Position numbers and translations under genes: made by a program. A stretch of DNA of 64,000 nucleotides from Amoebidium appalachense (lineage: Eukaryota > Ichthyosporea): NCBI GenBank assembly GCA_963693365.1, contig CAVNZM010000004.1, positions 2,914,001 through 2,978,000 of the forward strand, written 5' to 3'. Below the pieces are notes generated by a model that saw only the letters and a program-made list of their open reading frames with translations, did no database searches and was not told the origin of the DNA. Position 1 is the first letter of the stretch. Each line of letters opens with the position of its first letter. Shown one piece after another: positions 1 through 28,643 of the stretch.

Positions 1-233
1 TTTGATATTAACGTGACACCGTATCCATGAATCTATAAACTACATCAATACTAGAGTACCAAAACTCTCACATGGAAATGCAACATTTCATTCAAACTAC
101 GTCATCACCACACGACATTCAGCAATTACTTATCTCATGCCAGCAGCCCAAGTTCCCAACTCATCATTCACGACAACACACAAATGCCTATGCCATTGAA
201 ATTTTTACACAAAAAACACGTTAAAACTCTAAC

Positions 234-671
234 TTAGTTCATGAACCCCACGAACAACACAAAGAATATTATAAGCACGGCAAATATCTTGATCATGAGC
301 CCCCTATTGCTGCTGACACTGCTGAAGTATTTGAGCAGCTCAGTGTGTGCCCCCTCTATGTTCATCTCAGCATCGGCAGTCAGATCGTCGATCCTGTGTG
401 TGCCCAACAGTCAGAATTGTTCCCTCCCTCCCCCCCTCCCTCAAACCCCCCCCCCCCCTTCTCCCCCCCCCCAAAGCGCCGCTGCCTGGCATGGGTAGTG
501 CTGGCACACACAACCAGACGTGCACGCATAAGCCACGGGTTCACGATGCATGGGTGTGTGTGCGCACATGCGCGCGCGCTCGCGCGCACACACACACACA
601 CCACACACATGCACACGTACAGGCACACACGCCACACATACACCCGGGACACACATACACATACCCCCCCA

Positions 672-702
<31 letters not shown>

Positions 703-722
703 CCCTCCCCCCCCCTCTCCCT

Positions 723-782
<60 letters not shown>

Positions 783-1458
783 CCACCGGTACACATATCA
801 TTCAATTATTCCAGGCAAAGTCCCTTTGACAACCAACTTCTAATGAATGACCAACAACCTGTCACCGCATGCCCTTCATTTTCTCCCCAGCCAACCGTGA
901 CACTACCTTCATAAGGTACCGATTGCTAAAAATATCATTTTGAACAGCGATTGCCAAACAACTGCCAACAACAAACCAAACCTCTCCCCCCCAACTATGC
1001 ATACTTGTTGTGTGTGCTTCGCACAAACTGCATTGTTTTTCCGTCTTGACTGTGTACTTCGTACTCTGTAGCACATCCTAACCACCTCCCCGACCCCCCC
1101 CCCTCCCCCTCACCCCCCTCCTCCCTACCCACCTTTGGATAGTCTGACCCTGTTCATGCACCATAGCCGCCAGCTGTGTAAATATGCCCCCCAGCTCTGC
1201 TATCGTCTTGTTGATCTGGTCCATCGCTTTGCTGCGCTCCTGGTTGTAGGCATTCTGCGCACCACAAGTAAGCCCTTAGACCCTGATTATCATAGCAAAG
1301 ATCCCATTCCCATTCCCATTCCTTCCTTCCTTCTGCATGCACCCACTTTTCAACCCTCAATCATTTTCGAGTTATTCACCAACCACCCCCCCCCCCCCCC
1401 CCCCTTCCCCCCCCCCCCCCCCTCCCCCCCCCCCAAAACCCCGCCGCTGAAAAAAAAA

Positions 1459-1523
<65 letters not shown>

Positions 1524-1999
1524 AACCCGCACCCACAGCTCACCCTTCCTTCAAAAAACGCAAGAAATATGTTCAGTTATGTAACTATTTTGACGCCATG
1601 CCCCCCCCCCCCCCCCCCCCCCCCCCCTCCCCCGGAGGGCTCTTCCCTTCCCTCCCTTTGTCCCCCAGTGATACAGTAAAACATGAAGTCCTCGAAGCAA
1701 CCACCATGACATGATACTCCCGCTCAGACTGTCCGACCCCCTTCTAGGGTAACAGCCCCCCCCCCCCCTCCCCTCCCTCCCTCTAACAAGCAAAAACGTT
1801 TGCCATATATTTCTTATTACACAGACGGTGCACCCTGGCGTCCTCTCTGTGACCCTTCCTCCCCCCCCCCCCCCCCCCCCCTCCCCCCCCCCCCTCCCCC
1901 CCCTCTAACACCTGTAACACTGAAACACACACACATCGTAGGAGAGCAAGACGAACACACGTTTCCAGCACGGCAATGCCTGCCTCTGTAATACCCCCC

Positions 2000-2030
<31 letters not shown>

Positions 2031-2791
2031 AAAAAAAAATCCACCCACCGTTGGCTCAGCATAGAGCATGTCCTGAGCCTGTGCCCCTCCCATATCGATT
2101 GCTGCATGGCCGGCAGACGATACCCGGTGCCTCTGTGTCAGCTCGGTCTGCTGGTAGCCCCCATAGCGCTGCCCTCCCCCGGACGGCCCTGCTCAAACGT
2201 GCGTAAGATAAGCTAAGGGCTGTACAAAGATTAACAACCATTGTGCAGCCCCCCCCCCCCCAGCACATTCACCCGAGAGTGTACATACCATGTGACCCCG
2301 TACAGAAACACAACCACGCAGATACCAAGAGTCCCCACCTCTTGGCAACAGATTCAATGATCATACCCACCACCAAAATTGTGACCATCTCCCACCCTCC
2401 CAAACACCAAGGCACGAAAGCGCACACACGTACACGCAGGCACACAGGCATGCACACACCCCCACACACGTACCCACATGCGCACGCACATGCACCCACT
2501 CATCCTATCACACCTACCCATCCACCCACACACACGCACACACTTTTGCAAACATGCACACATCGATACAAACACACATATGCACCCACGCAAGCCACAA
2601 ACCATCACCATACACCCAAACCCACACCCACTAACCTAAATCAGCAATCAGACTATGCGGCATGACAATGCACACCCACACGCCCGGGCCTGGGGCAAGA
2701 CGGAGGTTGGGCTGTGGGGGGGGGGGGGAGGTGGGTTTTGGGAGTCGGGACACGTGCATAATGCCCCCCCCCCCCCCCCCCCCCCCCCCCG

Positions 2792-2851
<60 letters not shown>

Positions 2852-3073
2852 ACTGGTACCTTGCTGGGGATACTGGGGGTACCCCTGACCATATTGGCTG
2901 GGTGCACCCTGTGTTGTGTCCCCATATGCCCCGTAGCCTGGCCCAGAGTACTGCTGCTGCCGTGCTGCCATCTCTTGAAGCGCCTGAAATTGTTCCGTCA
3001 AAATCAGCCTGCTCACCCCCCCCCCCCCCCCCCCCCCAAAAAAAAAGACACACACACACATACGCGCGCATTC

Positions 3074-3109
<36 letters not shown>

Positions 3110-3172
3110 ATCCCTCCCCCCTTTCCAGAAAAAGAAAGACAACGAGCCAGGAAAATGGAATGATAACCTTCT

Positions 3173-3211
<39 letters not shown>

Positions 3212-3662
3212 CCCCCCCTACCCACCAACCCCCACCAAAAAAAAAAAAAAAAAAAAATCAAACCAAGCACACTAACATACACACAAACCCACACCCACCC
3301 ACACTATGAAATGCACATATGCCACAACTACGTTTACCACACTGCAGCATCGCAGCAGGAAGATATAAATATGCAGAACGGGGGAAAGAGGGTTTATAAT
3401 AAGATCAAAAACCCACGTACAACCACCGATTGCACCTCCCAAACACCAAAGCTTTAAACTGTGCTCCCGGCGTTTCATCATCCCCCCCCCCCCAAAAAAA
3501 AAAAAAACACACACACCCCTCTCTCTCATCCCTCCCACTCCAACCCATCCAGTCTCCCCTGCACACGCCACCTACCTACCTCCCTAATTTACCCACCCAC
3601 CCACCTACCCCCCCCCCCCCCCCCCCCCGAAAAAACACACACACACACACACACACACACGT

Positions 3663-3697
<35 letters not shown>

Positions 3698-4029
3698 CAG
3701 TTTGGAAGCAAAAAACAAACCAACACACACCTTTGTTCTGTACTCTAGTGCATCCTTAAACGAGGTGGACAGGCCGGCCAAATATGACTGCAGGGCCAAG
3801 ACGATGTTTGTGGCATGCGCCTCTGCCTGCCTACTGCCCTGGCTGGTGGCCCGCTGGTACTTTTGCAACCGAGCTATCATCTGGTTCAGACTGCCTATGT
3901 CCTGCCGTATGATCGCTGTAAGATCCTCGATCTCGGCTGTGCGATCTTCAAAAAGCGCTCGTTTCTGCACCACTGTGTGGATCGTGTGTACGTGTGTGTG
4001 TGTGTGTGTGGATGTGTGCGGGTGTGTGT

Positions 4030-4060
<31 letters not shown>

Positions 4061-4546
4061 GGGGAGGGGGAAAGGGGGGGGGCGTGCGTGTGTGTACACG
4101 AGTGTTTGGGGGAGGGGGGGTAGGAGGGGAGAGGGAGAATGTGTACGTGTGTTGTGGTTGGTGGCAGTGGTGATATGGGTACCTGTCTGCAGGGAAGCCC
4201 GACCGGAAGGGGGGGCAAGTGGGGGATTTTTAAAGAGAAATGTGAGTGTGCACTTTTGGAAGGGCGTGGGTTGAGATCTGTGATGATCGGGTTATCGTGT
4301 TGGGTTAGGCACTGTGTTTTTGCGTGTGGAAACATTGAATGAAGCCAGCAGTCACTTTTCAATCAATAAAACACTCTCACAACATATCTCCACAGCCTCT
4401 TTTTTGGGCAAACATGACAGAGCCATACATGTGGCGAATGGAGGGAATGGAGGACACCACAAGCACGGAGGGATCCGAAGGGAACGGGAGGGGTGACTGA
4501 GTGAGTGAGTGAGTGAGTGAGTGAGTGTGAGTGAGTGAGTGAGTGT

Positions 4547-4604
<58 letters not shown>

Positions 4605-5402
4605 GTGTGTGTGTGTGTGTGAAAGTAAAACTACAGGAGATCCCACCAATATCATGGGTCCCTGAAAAGCAAAATGATGAGAGAGAGGCTGCATCATAGC
4701 AACAGCAACATATCCGATACCTGTGAAATAGACACGAGCTCGGAATACTAAGAGTTGAAGGTCCAGACAAACAGTGGGGAGGGGGAATTATGTTTCTGCC
4801 CAAAGTGTGGAGTGCACAAAGATGTGGTTTTGTCCACAGTGCTATGTGCACTTGTGTGTATGTGTGTGCGTGTCTGTGTGTTTGTCTGTTAGAGCACCTG
4901 TGTGTGTGTTTTGTGTGCGTGCGCATGTGTGTGCGTATGTGTGTCCATGTGTGAGTTGTGTTTTAAAGCGAGAGCCCGTGCACCCGTTCCTGCATGGATT
5001 TGTCAGTATGAGTGAACCAGGTGCTTCCGGTGTTATGTGCCCCCTTGTGCGTATACCTGAGTGTGCATGGATGCAGCCAGCAGCTTGAAACCGTTCGTGC
5101 ACAGTGCCTTTTAACTGCAAACTTCTAAGTTCTTTTAATTCAGAAACGTGTCAACAAGCACACACAGACTCCCCAGATCCACACGAAGAAAGAGGGGACC
5201 TACACAAGTTCAGCTTCTCAAGTTTCGTCGATGTGCTGCCAATGTCTGTCTGTAGCGCCCTTGCCAATCTCTTAAAATCCGACCGCTGCTTTTCCAAATG
5301 CTCGTCCCTTGGCCTCTTCGGTGCCATATATACCGGGCCACGCCGCATGCGCATTGACTGTGCTGCGGCATGGAACTCTGCTGTTCTGTCTTTGCTTGAC
5401 AT
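234..5402 (-). CDS. STX5: Syntaxin-5 (Sed5-type Golgi Qa-SNARE), 6 exons
   Basis: Joined exons 5204-5402, 3731-3972, 2860-2983, 2049-2188, 1133-1254 and 234-393 give 328 residues with all phases matching. The protein starts MSSKDRTAEF, the Sly1-binding N-peptide typical of syntaxin 5. Next come an Habc-like helical region (about 35-165, including the conserved stretch RTAEIEDLTAIIRQDI), a Q/G/Y-rich linker (about 160-200), a SNARE motif (about 235-295, with the zero-layer glutamine at residue 270 in MVHEQGQTI) and a C-terminal membrane anchor (about 308-326) ending in MN. In animals and fungi the family drives ER-Golgi and intra-Golgi fusion. The introns hold long C-runs, C-run/A-run composites and (CA)n. 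The donors all read GT and the acceptors AG. The gene diverges from the RING gene at 6374. The assignment to syntaxin 5 rather than another Qa-SNARE is firm because of the N-peptide. Confidence 0.95.
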
Positions 5403-6373
5403 GGTGATTGTGATTGAATAAAAACTAAGTACAGCCTATGATAGGTTATACTTTCAGCCAGAGAAAAAAAACAAAAATATCGGCGTTTGTTGCCGAATCA
5501 AGTAGGTTTTGTTTCCCTTCATAGAAATGTTGACACACTGCCTTGCCGATGCAAACTGCAAAGTTGAAGGGTGTGTGGATCTAGTCCTTGTGGCTTTGAA
5601 TGAGAACGCGTTAAAAAGGAAAAAAAAAATTAACTAATAGATAGCAAACAGAGGTAAACCCATGGGCTTGTATGCAACAGCTACAGAACTTCTGCCGTAG
5701 CACCACAAGAAACATGAACGGTTCGAAACAAGTCCAACACAGCAACTTTTGCCAAAAGTTTTGTGGGGTTGGCCAAAATCTTTCGGAACAGTGTAGCCTG
5801 ACAACTGGCTTTTGGCTCACGAATTTCCACAGAAGGCCAAAGGCTTGACAACTAACTATCTAAGAATAGGTGTTGAAGCCAAAAATAGGGGTGGGTGATG
5901 ACGGTAACGGCTGTTACGTAAGCTCACGGAGGGCCAAGGATGACGAACCTACAGCTGCATACTCTGATGGTCAATATCTTTATTTTTTGGCCACAGTTTC
6001 AATACATAATGACGTCATCTATATTGCAGACTACATTGGCTCTATCTTGGTGCACAACCGTCAGTGCACTGACCATTTTGACTCACTCATTTCCCTGCTC
6101 CGAGTGTCTGAGTGTATGAACATAGGCTAGCTCTGTCAGTTGCATCGAGGCGGGACTAAGGTTTTCTCTTTGCATGTTACCTACCAAGGGAAACGAGATA
6201 TAGTTGTTGCAGTGGGTATCTGAGCAACTAGTCTCATTAAATCGCACCTAAACGCTTATAGGTTTTATACACGATCGAACTTGGCGCCTTGTACTTGGTT
6301 CGTCCTGGTTGAATTATTCTTACAAGCACACAGAGCGGCAGTTGGACATGTTAGGGATCAATGCAACTCAGCC
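5403..6373. promoter_or_regulatory. Divergent intergenic spacer between STX5 and the RING-H2 gene
   Basis: These 971 bases separate the start codons of two divergently transcribed genes. There is no long microsatellite, unlike most of the window. A palindromic CRE/ATF-type site lies at 6010-6017. No further coding exon was recognised. It probably holds both 5' leaders and a shared promoter region (inference). Confidence 0.5.
6010..6017. promoter_or_regulatory. CRE/ATF-like palindrome TGACGTCA
   Basis: This is a perfect TGACGTCA, 364 bases upstream of the RING gene start and about 610 bases upstream of the STX5 start. The same palindrome occurs upstream of CIR1 and twice upstream of thioredoxin. 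bZIP binding is an inference from the motif. Confidence 0.45.
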
Positions 6374-13214
<6,841 letters not shown>

Positions 13215-14114
13215 TGGGGGGTGTGTGTATGTAACGGTGAATGGGGGTGGTTTTATGCATGTAGGTATGGTAGGCTAGGATAGGTTGCCCTGCTCTACTC
13301 TTCAGGCACCTGTTACTCTGAAGAATACTCCTGCTCGTAGGGCTCAAATGTTTATTGGTTTGTACATAGTGACGTGTTGTTGTTATAGTAGTTGTACATA
13401 GCGCATAGGCGCATTGGAAAAAATAAAAAAAACTGATGTGTTTTGAAGGTTTTAAAGATATGTTCAGCAGGTAAAGGAGTTGCATATGGGGATTTTTAAA
13501 GGAAACAGGATGCTTAAAAAGACCGATAAACATAAAAAATATGGACAAGGAAGTTTTAAGATAATTATAACAGATTCTGAAAGGAGAGACATCCAGCCGT
13601 TTCATTTGCATTGCATGGCGAAATAGGCACACGAAGCCCAGGCATGTCGTGACTTCTCAGTGGTTGCACTGTGGGCAATGAATCAACAACGAATCAACAA
13701 CAAGCGATATATATATAAATTCTACCAAGATATTTTGTGCCCACATTTTGTGCTGCTAATGCATCTACGTACCCCATTTGTGTATACGGATGCGAGGTGT
13801 GTGGTTATGGACCTCAGTGGTATTACAAGACGTACTTAGCGGAAAGATATCCAAGAGGGTCACTAGCTTTCAGGCATCTAATATGGCCGTCATGCATATT
13901 GGGCCATCTGTGTACAAATATGGGCTTGGCTTGAGCTCACACTTCTAATTTCTGACGTTTTATGCTAATCCAACTGACACATCTTTGCTGGCATAAACGT
14001 ATGTATGATATTTCAAATGCTCCAACTTCTTCTAAGTTCAGGTTGTTGGTTTGTCCACGCGCACATCAGGTATGTATGTGATACGTATAGTGTAATCATG
14101 TGCTGTGGCCTGGC
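13215..14114. other. Convergent 3' spacer between the RING gene and NUDT6
   Basis: The 900 bases hold no recognisable exon. AATAAA on the plus strand (13422-13427) could serve the RING transcript. AATAAA on the minus strand (13352-13357) could serve NUDT6. If both are used, the two 3' untranslated regions overlap by about 70 bases or more. Confidence 0.45.
13422..13427 (+). terminator. Candidate poly(A) signal for the RING gene
   Basis: AATAAA, about 210 bases after the stop codon at 13212-13214, inside an A-rich stretch. Confidence 0.4.
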
Positions 14115-14269
14115 TCACTGCTTGGGCTGCAGCATGCCCCGTCCATGGAACAGCTTGAACGTGCGATCTGCAAATTTGGGAAGCCCGTATGTGTGAGAAA
14201 ATGTTCAGGCCTAGGTTTCCCCTTCCCCCCTCCCCCCTCCCCCTCCCCCCCCCCCCCCCCCCCCCCCCC

Positions 14270-14362
<93 letters not shown>

Positions 14363-14385
14363 GCACGCACGCACGCACACACGCG

Positions 14386-14429
<44 letters not shown>

Positions 14430-14731
14430 CGTACACACCCACCACCAATGTCCACCACCACCACCACCACCACGATCACCAAACACCATCACCACCCACC
14501 CATCTCGACTATATTAGTCATCTCCCCAACCACCATCACCAAGAAAAAGAAAGAAAGAACCAAAAGCTAAACGGCAACAACCACCACTACCGAAAGTGAA
14601 TGGCAGATCTTGCAGCCAAGTGCATAAATACCAACAACTTAGCCACAAACTGCCAGGGGCACAGTAATTAATGTGAGATGTGTGTGTGTGTGGTGGTGGT
14701 GGTGGTGGTGGTAGTTGACGGATGGATGGCC

Positions 14732-14804
<73 letters not shown>

Positions 14805-14997
14805 GGGGGGGGGGGGGGGGGGGAGAAGGGGGGAGAAGCTGTTAGCAGCGGCCGGTTAGCAAGAGGGGGGGGGGCAGAAGGGGGAGGAGCTGTTAGCAGC
14901 GATCGGTTAGCAAGAGGTTTTAGAATGACAGTTGTTGAACTCTGCAGTAGCATGTTTCCTACACAAGAGGTGGGGAAAAGAGGGGGGGGGGGGGGGG

Positions 14998-15034
<37 letters not shown>

Positions 15035-15584
15035 GGGGGGGAGACGTGAGAGAGGCATGGTCTTTCTTTTTTCCTTGCTTCCTTCCTTCCTTCCTTTCTT
15101 TCTTGTTGAAGCGAAGGGGGGGGAGGGGGGGGGTCACCTTTGAACACGTCGCTCTTGCAGTCTGTTTGGATGATGTCCCCAGGATTCTCGCCGTCCATGG
15201 TCACCCCTGCATGCAGCACCATGTTGCTGATGTACTTGTTCATGTGGTGCCGTGCCGTGCGCGCATACTCTTCAAGCTGCAACATACTGTTATCAACAGC
15301 CTAAGGCGTTATAACACACGTTGAAGAAAAGGTGGGAAATGGTGTATCATGAGACTGATGTTGATTCCATTTTTGGGCTGTGGTTGTAAAGCTGGCAGGC
15401 AGTGCGCTTGGGGTGTGTGTGTGTGTGTGTGCAAATGTGTGTGTGTGTGTATTGCAAGTTGTGTGCATTAGGCGCAAGTGTGTGTGCATGCATGTAGACT
15501 TGCATGTGTGCATGATTTTTGTGCAGGGGTGTGTGTGTGTGTGTGTGCGTGTGCGCGTGTGTGCGTGTGTGCGTGAGTGCGTGA

Positions 15585-15619
<35 letters not shown>

Positions 15620-17881
15620 ATGAAACGTACCGGGATCCACTTGCAGTCCTTGATCTCGACCTGGTCCATGTGTATGTCCTCGGTCAGAGGCTTCATCTGG
15701 CACACCACATAGATGTCCGACCTGCACACAAAACAGTTTGAATTAGTTTGTAACAAAAAAAGAGGAATGCCTTACCTAATATAACAAACCGAGTAATGTA
15801 AACAGAAAGTAACACCCAGTCAGCTGCCTGCTGGTACGACCTGCTCATGTATGCCCAGCACAGACAGATGTGATAACACGTGTAGTATTATTCTTGAAAT
15901 CTTTCATCTTTGGCACCGCACATATGTCAATGACCTTTAATATTTTGAGGATATGTAGTGTGGGGTGGCCGGCAGGTGGTGGTGGCGGTGGGGGGAGGGG
16001 GGAGAGGGGGAGTCATCTGTCTGGAGGGAAGGTAGGAAGGGCAAAATCCAGGGCAGGCCGGTGGGCTGTCGGCTGGGTCCAAAAGGGAGGGCATGGGGCA
16101 GAAAAGAAGGATGGATGGATGGGCGGGTGGGTAGGTTGGAACCCCGGGGGGAGGAGGGGGGGGGGGGGGGGATGGGTGGTAGACAGTAGGACGTATAGAT
16201 TTCAGCAAGCAACTTGATGCGCGTGTGCATAAACAAGGATACACAAGGGGGAGCGGTTGGCACCACTAACGAGCAAGGTACCTTCCATATGCGGTGAAGT
16301 TAGTGCAGTGACGTAGTGACACAACAGACTTGAACTCCGTCTTGACCCCTGCACGTGTATGCAGCACAATCAGTGCCCACCCCACGCGTGCCTCCCCCCC
16401 CCCCCCCCCCCCCCCTCCTTTCGAACCCTCCCCTCCCCACACACTTCACACCACCCACCCAATCTCTCACCTTCTAGTACCCCCTCCCCCTCCCTTTCTT
16501 TCAAAACCCTTCCCTCCCCTGACACTTCACACCACTCACCCAATTTCTCACTCCTCAGTACCAACCCCCCCCCCCCCCCCCCCCCCCTTTCTCCTCCTCC
16601 CCCCCACCCCCCCCCCCCCCCCCCCACCCCTCAGCCCTGCCCGAAAATCAATGGTCCATCCCCCCTCCCCCCCCCCCATCAACCCCCAGATATTCATGCA
16701 CTCACCTGTCTCTTCGTAGACCTCTCTGACAGCTGCATCCCCGAGCTCCTCCCCTGCCCAAAACCCCTTGCTTAGTCAGCCAGCCCCCCTTCCCCTCCCC
16801 CTCCCCCCCCCCCCCCCAACAACAACCACCACCACCACCTTCCCTTAATACCCACCCAACCAACCAAAACCACCCACCACCCTACTGCACCCCCCACTTG
16901 ACTCACACAGCAAATCGAAGTCTCCCCCGTACGTATAATAACTAACGAAATATAAAAAGGCTTGGTTACCGAATCCTGCTCTTTCCAACAACCCCTAAAC
17001 CACGCCACTCTTGAAACCACAACGTCATCATATTAGCACCTGCATGAGATTAAGCAACAACATTCTATCACCCGTCTGACCCCCCACCCCCCACCCCCCG
17101 ACCCCCACCCCCTTCACACCACCGCTTCAGCACACACACACACGCACGAAGGTTTACTTATGGCCGTCACCTGACCAACCAGGGGCTATGTATATGGGAA
17201 GGTGGCAACTATGCTCGGCAGGCCATGATGACCACCACTCAACCCTGTGATATCACACCTAAGGGTTGTCTTTCAACCCCCCCCCCCCCCCCCTCCCCCT
17301 CCCCCCCCCCCCCCCCCGCTCTTCACCCTCGCCACCAAACATTCTCGCCACCAAACATTATCCATAACCAGAAGCCCCCCCCCCCCAATTCTTTTCAGCG
17401 AAGAAAAGAGGAGGGAAAGGAATAAAAAGAAAGCCTGAGAAAAGGCTTCACACGCCATAGCACATGGTTAATGTGAGCCTATTTCGCCATCTCCACCGTA
17501 CCCCCCTCACACTTCACACATGTGTTTAAAGTATGTGATGACAACCCAACTCAACAACAACAACATTAAAGAAACCCAGGGGTGTGCACCTAGATTGACC
17601 ATGCCCCCAGGCAACTTATAGCCGATGGTGTCTGTAGGGGACAGAGGGTTGCGCTCTTGGATGCACAGCACCTCCCGTCTGGAGTTGATCACTAGCCCCC
17701 CAACCCCTGTGCCCCACACTCATTACCCCTCCTTTCCGCACTTTCCCCCCTCCCATTCCCCCCCCCCCCCCCGCCTCTCCCTCCATCCCCCCCCCCCCCC
17801 CCAAACAGCTGCCCCCTCCCTCTCCCGAGGGGTCACAAAGCAAGCAGATAAAGGCGACCACCCGAGCTTGGTTATGAAGAG

Positions 17882-17927
<46 letters not shown>

Positions 17928-18020
17928 CTCCCCCAAAAGAAAAAAAAAAGAAAAAAACGCACGCCCCTGCTCTTCATGATTCTCAGGCACACTCTTTACC
18001 ATCATGTTCCACACTACTCC

Positions 18021-18055
<35 letters not shown>

Positions 18056-19332
18056 CACTCCTTTCCACTCACACATGCGCACTTGCATTCATCAGTTATA
18101 ACTAGAGAAACGAGCACTTGCCCCCTCCCCCCCTCCCCCTCCCCCCCCCCCCCCCCCCCCCCTCCCCCCCCCCCCCCCCCCCAAAAAAAAAAAAAAAAAA
18201 AAAGGGCCGGCCCCCTCAGCTCTACAGGGTTGCAAATTCTACTTAAACCGCCACCACGACACCAGCAGCTTTGGGCAACACAACATAGGTAATGTGTAAA
18301 AAAACAGTGGTTTTGGGAGCTCACCAACTTGGTGGGTAGCAAAGTGTGGTATCAGACTGGGCCGGTCAGGCAGCCATTTCTTCAACATGGCATAGCTGCC
18401 CTCGGCATGGTGGAAGTCAAACCCGTGCTGCAGCATATGTTAAATTCAATATGCGCATTATGCGCATTATTGCAGGCAAAACACACGAACACGTTAAACA
18501 TTAGGGCTGAACATGTGGCGGTCTGCTTGCAAGGGGCTTGAACAGATGTTATTTAACAACGGCTGTGTGCTTGCAACCTTCATGACACCATTCACAGACT
18601 GTGCGTTTTAGGCAATCACCTCGTGAGCTGCTGATATGTATCCCGCCAGATGGATGGGCACACGGAGCCATACTGCATTCTTTTTCTCCTCCTTCCACTG
18701 CTTTAGGCTGTCTGACGAAAAGAAACGGAGTCAATACAACGAATCATCTTCATAGCCTTTCTCCGCACAGTTTCCTCAACATGAAGAATGCCACTACCAT
18801 GCTTTCAGTATCTGGGCCTGTGTTATAATTTGCAGTCTGTGCACAACCAGCTTCTTTTAATTTGAACACACATTCTTCGTGCTTGCCCCAAGATCCAAGA
18901 CCATTGGAGCACCATCAGACACCTTTCCAGATCCTGCCACACCAAGCGTTGGGGACTACCCTACAGCCCAGCAGCTATGCAAGTGACCCATGCTTCTGCT
19001 CAATCCAGAGCACATACCAGCTAGGGCCTTTCCGAAGGATTCTGGGTTCATAGATGGTGCCACCTCAGAAACGTCAAGATTGACTCCTGTGGAAGTGGTG
19101 TTAGCATTAGCGCTTGAGATTCCTCGACCTTGACCTTCAAATTTTAAAAGCAGACAGAGAATAAGTTGGCTTGGGAGAAGCGTGTGAAAAAAGAAAACCT
19201 TTCATCTTCGGAGGCTGTCTAAATAAGACCGGTACATTGCTTACAGCTGCTGCCACATTCGTGGATGAATACCAAAGATGGGATCTGGGGCTTACCGTTG
19301 TACTTTGCAAGTTTACACGGCAGAGTGGCCAT
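14115..19332 (-). CDS. NUDT6: NUDT6-type Nudix hydrolase, 10 exons
   Basis: Exons 19296-19332, 19018-19086, 18620-18711, 18325-18427, 17590-17706, 16706-16753, 16282-16348, 15631-15721, 15138-15276 and 14115-14167 total 816 bases and encode 271 residues. All junction phases agree. The N-terminal domain shows the NUDT6/plant-NUDT pattern (KYNGVNLDVSEV, then AVWLRVPI, then HGFDFHHAEGSYAML). The Nudix box GX5EX7REUXEEXGU is intact at residues 135-157, spanning GMVNLGEELGDAAVREVYEE and its continuation, with the metal-binding REVYEE at 149-154. GRSDIYVVCQMKPL matches the family segment after the box. It should hydrolyse a nucleoside-diphosphate derivative; the substrate is not readable from sequence. 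The start ATG at 19330-19332 lies in a 37-base exon with a GTAAGC donor. Confidence 0.93.
14230..14362. repeat. Poly-C followed by (AC)n
   Basis: A C-run (14248-14269) is joined to about 90 bases of AC repeat, in the last intron of NUDT6. It sits about 100 bases from the final exon. Confidence 0.9.
14764..15033. repeat. Long poly-G tracts in a NUDT6 intron
   Basis: Nearly pure G-runs lie at 14766-14823 and 14981-15033 on the plus strand. Between them is a short duplicated unit containing AGCTGTTAGCAGCG (about 14836 and 14888). On the NUDT6 transcript these are C-runs. Confidence 0.85.
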
Positions 19333-20735
19333 TCTTCTGCAGGCAACAGATAAGATCTCTCCGGTGTGTCCTGTGCGAGAAAACCAAAACAGGATGAGAG
19401 TCCGAGCTACCGAACCAGCTGGATCTGCACAGGAAGGGAAACAGTGCCAATAGACTGTATCGGGAAGGCGAAGTTACAAGGACACCGTCTCAGGCGAGGA
19501 TTTTTTCCCAGTCAACGCACGGAGAGATGGCCAACAAAAACGCAGCTCATTTGCACCTGCATCACTTGTTTATGTGTATTCGCTGCTAGTTCAACTCACC
19601 AAACAGGCTTTTAGCGACAACACCAAGCGGGCTGAGAAGCATTTTGTTGCTGTATCGGGCGATGCTTGCTCGCACTGAGTAGGTTGGATCTATCAATCGG
19701 CCCACGAGTCACGACGTGTGTACTTGTAGCCGAAGAGCAAGTGGTCTTACGTTTCCCCTTTATTGTTTATTCATGACATCAAGCAAGCAGTTGCTCATCA
19801 AGTTCTAACATCTAAAGACCGAACGGCTCCTACAAACCAGGAACAAAACTGAGTTCACTGAGAAAACAAAGCTCTGAGGAGGTCGATGAAATCGACAGTG
19901 CGTGATTGGTGCACTTACTTGCCATATATGGTATATCTTCCTAACCATAAAAGGCTATCGATTCCAAATGTTTTAGTGATGCTAAAAATAGATCATATTG
20001 CTGGTCATCCGTGCCACTGAGCCAACCTACCAAGAGCACTTTTTAAAACTTCAGTTCAGTTTGGCCAAGTTGCAATTGTGAATCACACAAAAGATAACTT
20101 TAGTTGAGTTGTGTAAGAGAGGACGCGCAGAGAGCATTTTTTCTCAGTATTAAATACTGCACAGGCAGAGATACAAGTGCTGTATAGCAGAGCGCTTGTG
20201 TTGGGACATACAGTAACGAGCTACTCGATGTTCGGGTTTCTGCGCACCCTTGTCCCCACCGGGTGAAGGCCATCGACTTGTTCTTAGAGCAACTGCCCTA
20301 GGCCGAGGCATTCTGGGCTTTAACATATAGTGAAAAGACAATTTTTACATAATCGGGCAGTGATTTTGGCTGAAAACTGAGACACAGGCTGTGAGGGCCA
20401 GTTGAGTGCAGCCTGGTTGTGCAGCAGGCAGGTGGGTGGCTGAGTGGTGGGCTGGGGGGTTGCTGGCTGTGGGCAGGAATTTGCACAAAAGCAGAGCCTG
20501 ATGGTGGCATGTATGGGCGGTGGGGAGTGATGTCTGCAACCACACAATGAGAACATGGGATTCATTACGGACGTAAAGGGTGCTAGTTTCGAGTGATTCT
20601 TTTGAGTGCTTCTGCCACGGGTCAGGGTGTAAGTTCGAAGCATATTTCTAACTGGTACTTGGTTCCAAAAGCAGTTCGGGCTACTGTGTGACTTCCGTGG
20701 TGCCGGCCGCCCGGTGGGCGCCTAGAGCTGGCACG
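19333..20735. promoter_or_regulatory. Divergent intergenic spacer between NUDT6 and the MAP2K gene
   Basis: These 1403 bases separate two divergent start codons. There is no long simple repeat and no exon that I can support. The region probably holds both promoters and 5' leaders. No CRE palindrome was seen. Confidence 0.45.
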
Positions 20736-28643
<7,908 letters not shown>

